From Planctomycetota bacterium (GTDB lineage Bacteria; Planctomycetota; UBA1135; GCA-002686595), in NCBI GenBank assembly GCA_016795205.1, contig JAEUHZ010000046.1, positions 1-64,000 on the forward strand: 64,000 nucleotides of DNA. Direction: 5' to 3'. Positions within the stretch are counted from its first letter, which is position 1; every line of letters starts with the position of its first letter. A program made the translations under genes and the position numbers. Shown here piece by piece: positions 25,556 to 33,765 of the stretch. The notes beneath the pieces are model-generated. The model had not been told where the DNA came from, ran no database searches, and saw nothing but the letters and a program-made list of their open reading frames with translations.

Positions 25556-28108
25556 ATGAGCGCCGGACCGCATGACCTGGACTCCCTGCTGGCGCACGCC
25601 GGGTGGGCGCGCGCGCTGGCGCGGAGCCTGGTGAGCGGTGACGACCGGGCCGACGACCTCGTGCAGCGCGCGTGGCTGGCGGCCCTGCGCCGGCCGCCCC
25701 AGGATGGGGTCCCGCCGCGGCGCTGGCTGGCCGCCGTGCTGCGCAACCTGGCGCGCGACGATGCGCGCGAGGCGGAGCGACGCGGCGCCCGCGAGCGCGC
25801 CGCAGCACGCCACGAGCGTGTCGAGACCGAGCTCGCGGCCGAGGCGCAAGCGCGTCTGCTGGCGGCGGTGCGCGAGCTGCCTCCGAGCCTGCGCGCCAGC
25901 GTGTGGGCGCGCTACTACGAGGGTCTCCCGCCGCGCGCGATCGCGGCGCGCGACGGCCTGCCCGTGGCGACCGTGAAGACGCGGCTGGCGCGCGGACTCG
26001 AGGCCCTGCGCGCACGCCTCGACCGCGAGCACGATGGAGACCGGGCCACGTGGGTCGCACTGTTCTTGCCGCTCACCCAAGCTCGGCATTCCGAGGCGTT
26101 CACGCTGGGAGCCCTGATCGTGAAGACGAAGGTCCAGGTGGGTCTGGTCGTCCTCGCCGCGACCTGCGCGGCAGGGGCTTGGTGGCTCGCACGCGGCGCG
26201 CAGCCCGATCGAGGCGCGCTCAGCGCGGCCGCCGCGGCCATCGAGCGCGCCGCCGATCCGCTGGTCCGGCCGCACGGCGAGGTCCTCGTCGACGAAGACT
26301 CCGCCGGTGACGTGCGCAGCAGCGCCTCGGCCAGCGCCACGGCTGCGCAGGGCGCGGCGCACGCCCAGGCTCTCCGCGTGCGCCGTGGTCGCGTCCTGGA
26401 CCTGGCTGGCGATCCCGTGGCGGGCGTCGGCGTGCACGACGACTGGAGGGAAGCGGAGGAGCAGGCTGCTCCCGACGCGGTCACGGACGCGAGCGGGTAC
26501 TTCGCCTTCGAGGTCGCGGCCGGCGCCAGCCTGAGCCACGTCGTAGCGCGCGGCGCGGGCTGGTTCACGGTGTACTCGGGCCGAGAAGCGCCGGAGCGCG
26601 GCAGCGCCGAGATCACGGTGATCGTCGCACCCGAGGTGCGGCTCGCGGGGGTCGTGGTCGACGCCGCGGGAGATCCAGTCGCTGACGCCGTCGTCGCCGT
26701 CGAGCTCGACGACTCCGAGCGCCGCCGTCTGGGAGCGCTGACCGTCGGCGCGTACGAGATCAGCGCCGATGCGCGCACCGACTCCTTGGGGCGCTTCTCG
26801 ATCGAGCGCGCGCCCAGTGCACGGGGCGTCGTCTCCGCACGCAGGGGGGCGGCATCCCCGGCCTTCACGCCCCTCCCGCGCTTCTCACGCGGGGACCTCG
26901 TGCTCAGGATGCCGGATGCGCCGAGCGGCGGGCTGGCGATCCGTGGCCGAGTGCTCGACGAGCTCGGCCAGCCCGTTCCGGATGCCTACGTGGCGGTCGC
27001 CGGTTTCGGCACGCGCAGCGGCGCCGAAGGGAACTTCGTCCTCGAGGTCCAGATCGAAGCGCTCTCGAGCATCGGCGAGCGCCAGACGTCACGCGCGCTG
27101 ACCCTCGTGGCGGCAGCGGCAGGCCGACGAGCTGCGCGGCTCGAGCTGCCCGCTCCGCACGCCGTCGAGGCGTTCGTCGCAGGGCGCGAGCTCGAGCTGC
27201 GGCTCGGTGCCGCGCCGCTGGCCATCCGCGGGATCGTCGTCGACACACGCGGGGAGCCGGTCCCGGGCGCGACCGTGGACCTCGTGGACGAGGAGCTGCT
27301 CGGCACCGTAGAGGAACAGGTGGGGGCGACGCAGGTTGTCGAGACGCTCACGCTGGAGGCCGTGCTGCGCGGCGGCGTCGCGCGCGCCGCAGCCGGCACC
27401 GACACTGCCGGCGCGTTCGAGATCGCGGGCCTCGAGGAGCGCGCCTACCGGCTGGTGGCGCACGCCGCGCAGCTCGGGGCCCGAGCCGCATCGCCGCCGA
27501 TCCCGGCCGGAGCGCGGGACGTGCGGATCGTGCTCGACACTTCCGCGCCGGGCCGGCCGGTCGCTGGCGTCGTGGTCGACGGGAACGGCACGCCCGTGAA
27601 GCACGCGACGGTCACGACCCAGATCGCGCTCGACGGATTCGCTGGTGAGCACGAGGGCCCACGGGTGAGCACGGACGAGGAGGGTCGCTTCACGATCGCA
27701 GCGCTGCGCGGCCGTTTGACGGGCCTCATGGTGGGAGCCTCCGGCTTCGGGCCGTCGCGGTTGGAGCTGGGTGAACACGCAGCGTGGACGGGCTTGCGGA
27801 TCGTGCTGCGCCGCCAGCGCTACGTGCAGGTCGAGGCCACGGGACAAGCCGAGCTGGCCGATCGCGTCCGGTTCGAGGACGAGGCAGGCCGCGCCGTGAG
27901 CGTGCACGTCCTGGCGTCGCGGCAGACGTCGACGGGCAGCATCTCGACTTGGTCGACGCTCGCGGACTTGAGCATCGAGGCTGGGCGCTCCGACGTGGCG
28001 ATGGTGGAGGAGCGACCGCTCACGGCCGTCTTCTTCCAGGGCGCCGAGGTCGTCGCGCGCGTGCCCGTGAGGTTCAGCGCAGAGGGCACGACGATCCTGC
28101 GACCGTGA
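25556..28108 (+). CDS. ECF sigma factor fused to a transmembrane helix and five carboxypeptidase-regulatory-like modules
   Basis: The product has 850 residues from ATG 25556. Residues about 15-75 form sigma region 2 (ARSLVSGDDRADDLVQRAW, WLAAVLRNLARDD). Residues about 100-165 form region 4, with a helix-turn-helix (LPPRAIAARDGLPVATVKTRL). A single hydrophobic helix follows at about 193-213 (VQVGLVVLAATCAAGAWWLA). The remainder contains five CPR modules (GRVLDLAGDPVAGV, GVVVDAAGDPVADA, GRVLDELGQPVPDA, GIVVDTRGEPVPGA, GVVVDGNGTPVKHA). One uninterrupted frame covers all of it. The predicted topology is sigma inside, modules outside. Release by proteolysis or activation by conformational signal are inferences. 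No anti-sigma gene is adjacent. Confidence 0.85.
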   Translation: MSAGPHDLDSLLAHAGWARALARSLVSGDDRADDLVQRAWLAALRRPPQDGVPPRRWLAAVLRNLARDDAREAERRGARERAAARHERVETELAAEAQARLLAAVRELPPSLRASVWARYYEGLPPRAIAARDGLPVATVKTRLARGLEALRARLDREHDGDRATWVALFLPLTQARHSEAFTLGALIVKTKVQVGLVVLAATCAAGAWWLARGAQPDRGALSAAAAAIERAADPLVRPHGEVLVDEDSAGDVRSSASASATAAQGAAHAQALRVRRGRVLDLAGDPVAGVGVHDDWREAEEQAAPDAVTDASGYFAFEVAAGASLSHVVARGAGWFTVYSGREAPERGSAEITVIVAPEVRLAGVVVDAAGDPVADAVVAVELDDSERRRLGALTVGAYEISADARTDSLGRFSIERAPSARGVVSARRGAASPAFTPLPRFSRGDLVLRMPDAPSGGLAIRGRVLDELGQPVPDAYVAVAGFGTRSGAEGNFVLEVQIEALSSIGERQTSRALTLVAAAAGRRAARLELPAPHAVEAFVAGRELELRLGAAPLAIRGIVVDTRGEPVPGATVDLVDEELLGTVEEQVGATQVVETLTLEAVLRGGVARAAAGTDTAGAFEIAGLEERAYRLVAHAAQLGARAASPPIPAGARDVRIVLDTSAPGRPVAGVVVDGNGTPVKHATVTTQIALDGFAGEHEGPRVSTDEEGRFTIAALRGRLTGLMVGASGFGPSRLELGEHAAWTGLRIVLRRQRYVQVEATGQAELADRVRFEDEAGRAVSVHVLASRQTSTGSISTWSTLADLSIEAGRSDVAMVEERPLTAVFFQGAEVVARVPVRFSAEGTTILRP

Positions 28109-28271
28109 ACGCTGCGTGGCTCTCCAGTCGCGATCGTGGGCGGCCACCCGGAGTCACGGGCAGCACGTTCGCTGGAGCTCGTCGATGGAGCTGGTGCCGA
28201 GGGTCGCTCCAGGGCCTCGGCTCCAGGGCTGGCCGCGGACGGGTGTCTCCGCCGGACTGGCCGGTGCCTTG

Positions 28272-29915
28272 CTAGGGCACGAACGTGACCGCCAGCGCGC
28301 TCGACGCGTTCCGTCCGCCATGGTTCGGGAGGAGGTCGCGGAACAGGAACTGGAAGTACACGGTCGTGCCAGCGCCGATGGCGCCCGGTCCACCTGCGGC
28401 CGGCGGCGCGGTCAGGTCGAGCACGCGCGTGGCCGAGCCTCCCGCATCGATCACGATGACGGGGCCGAGCCGGAAGAGCGGCGAGCCGATGCAGCGCCAA
28501 CCTCCGCCGAAGGTGCTGAAGGCCGCGCTGCGGGCGTACACGAACAAGCCCGACTGTCCCGGCAGGGCATCGCTCACGGCGAGCGAGAGGTCGTTCGCGC
28601 TGATGCTCGTCGTGCCCGCGTGGAGGAGTCGTGCGCGCTGGGTCCCCGTCGTGAGGCCGCCCACGCAGTAGGGGTTCGGTGCGCTGTTGTGGGTCGATCC
28701 GGAGTAGACCGCCAAACGCCCGGCCTGCGGCGACCCCACCGCGAGGTCCGCGATCAGATCACCGTCCAGATCCCCCGTGTTCGCGAGGGACCAGCCGAAG
28801 CGGCCGTAGGGTTCCGTCCCCGCCAACGTGAAGAGCGTCGCGCCAGTCACCCCCGAGTGCACTCGCACCGCGCCCGGACCCGCGTCGAACGAGAAGCCGA
28901 ACGGTCCGGTCTGGAGTGGCTGCGGCGCGCCGATCGCGTAGTCGGAGACGCCGTCGCCGTCGACGTCGCCGAGATCGGCGATGGACTGCCCGTAGCGGTC
29001 GTAGGTCGTCAGCGAAACGTGCGACCTCAAGACCGTGCCCGTTGCCGGCGCAACGACGACGACGGACTCCCAGACACGTGCCAGGGCGAGCTCGCCGAAC
29101 CCGTCGCCGTCGAGATCGCCGAGCGTTGTGACGCGAGTCGAGCGATTCGGAGGGCTGGGGATCGAACCAATCTGCGCCAGCGTGGCCCCGGAGTAGAGGC
29201 GCACGTCGCCCGATGCTCCGAACGGACCTGGAATCGTCGGCGGTTGGAAGAAGGGCGCGATGGCCAAGTCCGCGCGGCCGTCGCCGTCGAGGTCGTCGAC
29301 GATCGCCAGCGAGCCGCCGAAGCCGCGACTCGATCCAGGCGGCGGAGCCAGCGTGGCGAGCAGCGCGCCGGTCGCGCCGGAGCGGATCTCCGCCCGGCCG
29401 TCGCCCACGTAGGTCGTGTGGACCACGTCGCCTCCACCCCAGACCGCCATCTCGGGGACCCCTACCAGGATCTCCGACAGTCCGTCCCCGTCGCGATCGT
29501 CGACCCGCACCAGCGCATGGCCAAAGCCGGGGCTCGGGGCCGGAATCTGCCAGAGGACTTGGCCCGTGGCGCCTGAGTACGTCCATACGGCCTCGAGACC
29601 CACCGCGAGATCCGCAACGCCATCGGCATCGAGATCACCGACGTCGACCAGCGCGACGTGCTGCCCCGCGAACCCGCCGAGAACAGCGCTGCGCACGACC
29701 GAGCCGGTCGCGCTCGAGATCCAGCGCACGACGGTCCCGTCCGACTCCGCCAAGTCGGGCCGGCCATCGCCATCGACGTCGCCGGTCCGCACGACCACCA
29801 ACCCACTCCCTGGACTCTGGACGGTGGCCGCGAGCAGGGTGTCATTGGCCTCGACCCAGGTGGACGATGCGCAGGCAACGAGCGCGGCCAGCGCGAACTC
29901 GCGAGTCTTGTTCAT
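28272..29915 (-). CDS. Secreted FG-GAP/integrin-like repeat protein
   Basis: This 547-residue protein has a signal peptide (TREFALAALVACASSTWVEA). It carries at least six FG-GAP-like repeats with the calcium-binding DxDGDGxxD pattern (GDVDGDGRPDL, GDLDADGVADL, DDRDGDGLSEI, DDLDGDGRADL, GDLDGDGFGEL, GDVDGDGVSDY, GDLDGDLIADL), which make an integrin-alpha-type propeller. The last ~145 residues (from NPYCVGG) form a separate Cys-containing domain, possibly a distant relative of the C-terminal module on the other propellers. Start 29915 was preferred over a GTG 3 codons earlier. It is probably a surface or matrix protein. It converges with the sigma fusion gene. Confidence 0.82.
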   Translation of the reverse strand: MNKTREFALAALVACASSTWVEANDTLLAATVQSPGSGLVVVRTGDVDGDGRPDLAESDGTVVRWISSATGSVVRSAVLGGFAGQHVALVDVGDLDADGVADLAVGLEAVWTYSGATGQVLWQIPAPSPGFGHALVRVDDRDGDGLSEILVGVPEMAVWGGGDVVHTTYVGDGRAEIRSGATGALLATLAPPPGSSRGFGGSLAIVDDLDGDGRADLAIAPFFQPPTIPGPFGASGDVRLYSGATLAQIGSIPSPPNRSTRVTTLGDLDGDGFGELALARVWESVVVVAPATGTVLRSHVSLTTYDRYGQSIADLGDVDGDGVSDYAIGAPQPLQTGPFGFSFDAGPGAVRVHSGVTGATLFTLAGTEPYGRFGWSLANTGDLDGDLIADLAVGSPQAGRLAVYSGSTHNSAPNPYCVGGLTTGTQRARLLHAGTTSISANDLSLAVSDALPGQSGLFVYARSAAFSTFGGGWRCIGSPLFRLGPVIVIDAGGSATRVLDLTAPPAAGGPGAIGAGTTVYFQFLFRDLLPNHGGRNASSALAVTFVP

Positions 29916-30185
29916 GGTGGGCACTCGGCCCGGACCCGGGCCTCGCTTCGATTAGCGAGCCTTCCTCGGGCGGTCACACCCGAGGTCGGCGGTCCACCGC
30001 CGGCGGGAACCGACTCCACTTCGCGACGGAGCTTCAAGACGTCGTGTGGTCACGGGGCAGAGTCCGGGCCGAACTGTCCGTGACGGAGGCGCTGGTTCTC
30101 CGGCCGCAGCACGGCCTCGGATCCGAGCGGTGAGCCCATCTGCTCATCGTCGCCGAGCGGGCAGACAGGCACGTACTCCGTCACC

Positions 30186-30536
30186 GTGACCTGCTCCACG
30201 AGTTGGTCCGTCAAGACGAAGGCCAAGATCCTGGGCACGGACTACGAGATGACCTACGGAGCGAATGAAGCGCGCTCCGAGACTCGGGGCGGCACGCTGC
30301 TCTGTGGGGGCGGGGCCGGCAACTGCGGCGAGTGCAAGCGCATCTGCACGTTCCGCCTCCTGTGCGCCACGACCCCCAGCGTGGTGACCGACAGGCGAGT
30401 GCTGCACGTCGATCGCACCGAGCAGCCCGACGTCTGGTGGGTCGAGGTCATCCCTCGCGGACTGACGTCGGGCGTGCGGACCGCGTGCATCGAGGTCGGG
30501 CGCGGCGAGGCGCAGTGCGACAAGGCCTGCAGCTGA
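30186..30536 (+). CDS. Cys-rich hypothetical protein, start uncertain, possibly a remnant
   Basis: This frame of 116 codons from a GTG has coding-like composition and nine cysteines, several in pairs (CGGGAGNCGECKRIC, LLCATTP, CIEVGRGEAQCDKAC). The coding character continues upstream of the GTG (CSSSPSGQTGTYSVT) to a TGA at 30081, with no ATG, GTG or TTG in that stretch and no ribosome-binding site. Either a rarer start is used or the 5' part of a larger secreted, disulfide-rich protein has been lost. No family is recognised. The preceding 29916-30185 shows no other supportable gene. Confidence 0.4.
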   Translation: MTCSTSWSVKTKAKILGTDYEMTYGANEARSETRGGTLLCGGGAGNCGECKRICTFRLLCATTPSVVTDRRVLHVDRTEQPDVWWVEVIPRGLTSGVRTACIEVGRGEAQCDKACS

Positions 30537-30634
30537 GTTCCTTCGCGTCGCGGGAACGTCCGAGCTCTCGATCCCGTGGTTGCCGCGTGCGACCCGCACC
30601 CGGGCAGCGCTACGATCGCCGCCCAGGACCCCGC

Positions 30635-32056
30635 GTGAACCCCGAGGACTTCCGCCGCTTCGGACACCGGCTCGTGGACCTCGTCGCGGACTACCGCGCC
30701 GGGATCGAGGCCCGTCCGGTCGCGTCGTCCGCGTCGCCGGGCTCGATCCGGGCGCAGCTCCCCATGGACCCGCCCGAGGAGCCCGAGGATTTCGAGCGCG
30801 TGCTCGCCGACCTCGAGCGCCTCGTCGTCCCGAACCTGACGCACTGGCAGCACCCGCGCTTCTTCGGCTACTTCCCCTCGAACGGCGAGCTGGCGGCGGT
30901 CCTCGGCGACTGCGCGTCGACGGGGCTGGGCGTCCTGGGCCTGGCGTGGGCCTCGAGCCCGCCGTTGACCGAGATCGAGGAGGTCACGACCGATTGGCTG
31001 CGCCGCATGAGCGGGCTCTCGGAGGCCTGGAGCGGCGTGATCCAGGACACGGCGTCGACGAGCACGCTCGTCGCGCTCCTGTGCGCGCGCGAGCAGGCCT
31101 CGGGCTTCTCGCTGGCGCGCGGCGGCCTGCAGGGCGAAGACAAGGCGCTCGTCGTCTACACGTCCGAGCACGCGCACAGCTCGGTGGACAAGGCCGTGCT
31201 CATGGCCGGCTTCGGCCGCGCGAACTGCCGCAAGATCCCGGTCGACCCCGACTACGCGCTGCGCGCGGATGCGCTGGAGAGCGCGATCCGCGCCGACCGC
31301 GCCGCAGGCCGCGTGCCGTGCGCGATCGTCGCGACGACGGGTACGACGACGACGACCGCGCTGGATCCGGTCGACGCTTGCGCGCGGATCGCCCGCGAAC
31401 ACCACCTGTGGCTGCACGTCGATGCCGCGATGGCCGGCTCGGCGATGATCCTCCCCGAGTGCCGCTCGCTGTGGCCCGGCGTCGAGGGCGCGGATTCGAT
31501 CGTCGTGAACCCGCACAAGTGGCTGGGCGCCTCGTTCGACTGCTCGGTCTACTTCGTGCGCGATCCCGAGCAGCTCGTGCGCGTGATGAGCACGAGCCCG
31601 AGCTACCTCCAGACCGCTGCCGACGGACAAGTGCGGAACTACCGCGATTGGGGCATCCCGCTCGGCCGGCGCTTCCGCGCGCTCAAGCTGTGGTTCCTGA
31701 TCCGAGAGCAGGGCCTGAGCGGGCTGCGGAAACGCCTGCGCCGCGATCTCGCGAACGCGCGCTGGCTCGCGGAGGAGGTGCGTCGGGAACCCGACTGGCG
31801 CGTGCTGGCTCCCGTGCCCTTGCAGACCGTGTGCGTGCGCCACGAACCGCCGGGCCTCGCGGGCGACGCACTGGACGGCCACACCCTGCGCTGGGTCGAC
31901 GCAGTGAACCGCTCCGGCGTCGCCTACCTGACGCCGGCGATCCTCGACGGTCGCTGGATGGCTCGCGTCTCGATCGGCGCGCTCCCGACGGAGCGCGAGC
32001 ACGTTGCGCAGGCCTGGGCGGCGATGCGCGCTGCAACGGCCCACTCGACGGCCTGA
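30635..32056 (+). CDS. PLP-dependent aromatic-L-amino-acid decarboxylase (group II)
   Basis: This cytosolic 473-residue enzyme of the group II decarboxylases removes CO2 from amino acids such as tryptophan, tyrosine or DOPA. The exact substrate cannot be read. The start GTG 30635 has AGGA 6 nt upstream. Family features are WQHPRFFGYFPS, GLGVLGLAWASSP, the His/Asp in LWLHVDAAMAGSA and the PLP lysine Lys295 in NPHKWLGASFDCS. The C-terminus LDGRWMARVSIGAL matches the family end. A degraded copy of this same tail is found 7 kb downstream at 39131-39250, past the metal efflux operon. Confidence 0.92.
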   Translation: MNPEDFRRFGHRLVDLVADYRAGIEARPVASSASPGSIRAQLPMDPPEEPEDFERVLADLERLVVPNLTHWQHPRFFGYFPSNGELAAVLGDCASTGLGVLGLAWASSPPLTEIEEVTTDWLRRMSGLSEAWSGVIQDTASTSTLVALLCAREQASGFSLARGGLQGEDKALVVYTSEHAHSSVDKAVLMAGFGRANCRKIPVDPDYALRADALESAIRADRAAGRVPCAIVATTGTTTTTALDPVDACARIAREHHLWLHVDAAMAGSAMILPECRSLWPGVEGADSIVVNPHKWLGASFDCSVYFVRDPEQLVRVMSTSPSYLQTAADGQVRNYRDWGIPLGRRFRALKLWFLIREQGLSGLRKRLRRDLANARWLAEEVRREPDWRVLAPVPLQTVCVRHEPPGLAGDALDGHTLRWVDAVNRSGVAYLTPAILDGRWMARVSIGALPTEREHVAQAWAAMRAATAHSTA

Positions 32057-32316
32057 ACCGCGCATTCGCCGCGCCTCGAGGTCGAAGCACCCGATCAGGG
32101 GGGACCTACGCAGGAGTGCGGAGCCACTCCCTGCACAGCACCGATTGAGTGCGCGGTCGCATGGTTGGTAGCATCCGCCGCGACGAGTTCTGCCCGTACG
32201 CGGTCGACCTTCCGTTCGACAGCCTACGGGCGGTGCCCGACAGGTTCGACCTCCAGCGCGCCGCGGTGCACCCACGCGACGCGCTTGCGCAAGCGCCGAA
32301 CCCCCGCGAGGTCCGC

Positions 32317-33765
32317 ATGCACAATCGGGTTCGAGTTCCGCGCCAAGCACCTGGAACCGCCCTGCGGCGCTCTTGGTCGCTGCGCGCGCACGCTGGCTGG
32401 GCTGTCGTGCTGGCGCTGTCCGCTTGTACCGGGACGCCCTCGACGTCGGAACGTGCCGCACGCTCCGACCTGAGCCAGGTCTCGCAGCGTTACCGACCCG
32501 GGGACGCGCAGCCGGCCCTACCGGCGCTCACGAGCGCGTCGCCCCTGTCGGAGTACATGCAGTTCGCGCTGCTGAACGCCCCGCGTGTCGAAGCCGCCTA
32601 CTTCGACTGGGTGGCCGCGGTCGAGCGCATCACGCCGGCGCGCTCGTTGCCCGACCCGCGGCTCACCTTCGAGGCCGACATCACGAACACGATCCAGTCG
32701 CTCATGCCGGGACTGATGATCGACCTCCCCGCAGCCGGCAAGCTGCGGGCCGCCGGCGAGGCGCAGGCGGCTGAGAGCCGCGCCGCCTATTACGGCTTCG
32801 AGCGCGAGATCCTCTGGACCGCGTTGGCCGTCAAGACGGCCTACTACCGGCTGCACTTCCTGGAGGAGACGATCCGCGTCCAGCACGAGACGCTGCGGCT
32901 GCTGCGCGATCTCGAGGATCTCGCGCGGCAACAGCACGCCGCGGGTCGGGTGACACTTCAGGACGTCTTGCGCGCCCAGATCGGCCGCGCGCAAGTGGAG
33001 ACTCGGATCGAGAGCCTCGAGGACTCCCGCACCGCGCTCGTCGCCGAGCTGAAGTCGGCGCTCGGGCTCGGCCCCTTGGACGCGGCTCCGCCGATCCCCT
33101 CGACGTTCTCGTCGTCCGAAGGGGAGCCGCGGCCCGATGAGCTGCTGACGACCGCGCTGGTGCGCAATCCAGACCTGCGCGCGATGGAGGAGGACGTGCT
33201 CCGGGCCGAGGCCCTGCTGGGCCTGGCGCGCAAGTCGGGTGTCCCCGACTTCTCGTTCGGACTCGAGGTGGACCTCAAGTCGGATCCGACCCTGTTGCGG
33301 CCGTCCGCGGCGATGACCGTGCCCATCTGGCGCGACAAGATCGCCGCGGAGATCGCCGGCGCGCAGGCCAGCAAGCGCGCGGCGCAGGCGCGGCTGACCG
33401 CCGAGCAGGTGCGGATCGCTGCCGACCTGACCGCCATGCTCTTCGTGTACCGAGAGGCGGTCCGCAATGAAGCGCTGCTCCGGGACGCTCTCGTGCCCAA
33501 GGCTCGCCAGTCCCTGGACGCTGCACGAGCGGGCTACGTCAACGGCCGCGCCAGCTTCCTGGACGTCATCGACGCCCAGCGAACCCTCCTCGATTTCGAG
33601 CTCACGGGAGTCGAGGCCCGCACGCAGCGCGAGCTGGCGCTCGCATCCCTGTCCCTGACCATCGCCGGCGTGCCCCCCTCGGGTGCGCCGATCCTCGAGC
33701 GGGGCGCGGGCCGCTCCGCGGACGGGAGCGCCACGAGCACGCCGCAGGAGAAGACACATCCATGA
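32317..33765 (+). CDS. cusC: TolC/CusC-like outer membrane efflux lipoprotein
   Basis: This outer-membrane channel component of an RND efflux pump has 482 residues from ATG 32317, preceded by GAGG at a good distance. A lipobox LSAC follows a hydrophobic run (AVVLALSAC), predicting lipid anchoring as in CusC. Two long alpha-helical OEP repeats follow, with coiled-coil-like Ala/Glu/Arg-rich stretches and typical turns (LMIDLPAAGKLRAAGEAQAAE; AMTVPIWRDKIAAEIAGAQASK). The last codons overlap the start of cusB by 4 nt. The frame is open upstream to 32149, but the lipoprotein signal fixes the start. The 260 bp before it hold the presumed operon promoter. Confidence 0.85.
   Translation: MHNRVRVPRQAPGTALRRSWSLRAHAGWAVVLALSACTGTPSTSERAARSDLSQVSQRYRPGDAQPALPALTSASPLSEYMQFALLNAPRVEAAYFDWVAAVERITPARSLPDPRLTFEADITNTIQSLMPGLMIDLPAAGKLRAAGEAQAAESRAAYYGFEREILWTALAVKTAYYRLHFLEETIRVQHETLRLLRDLEDLARQQHAAGRVTLQDVLRAQIGRAQVETRIESLEDSRTALVAELKSALGLGPLDAAPPIPSTFSSSEGEPRPDELLTTALVRNPDLRAMEEDVLRAEALLGLARKSGVPDFSFGLEVDLKSDPTLLRPSAAMTVPIWRDKIAAEIAGAQASKRAAQARLTAEQVRIAADLTAMLFVYREAVRNEALLRDALVPKARQSLDAARAGYVNGRASFLDVIDAQRTLLDFELTGVEARTQRELALASLSLTIAGVPPSGAPILERGAGRSADGSATSTPQEKTHP

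Noticed and set aside
32113..32130. GGAGTG/CACTCC hairpin after the decarboxylase as a terminator
   Set aside because: Only 6 bp with a 6-nt loop and no T-run; such short stems are expected by chance at this GC content.
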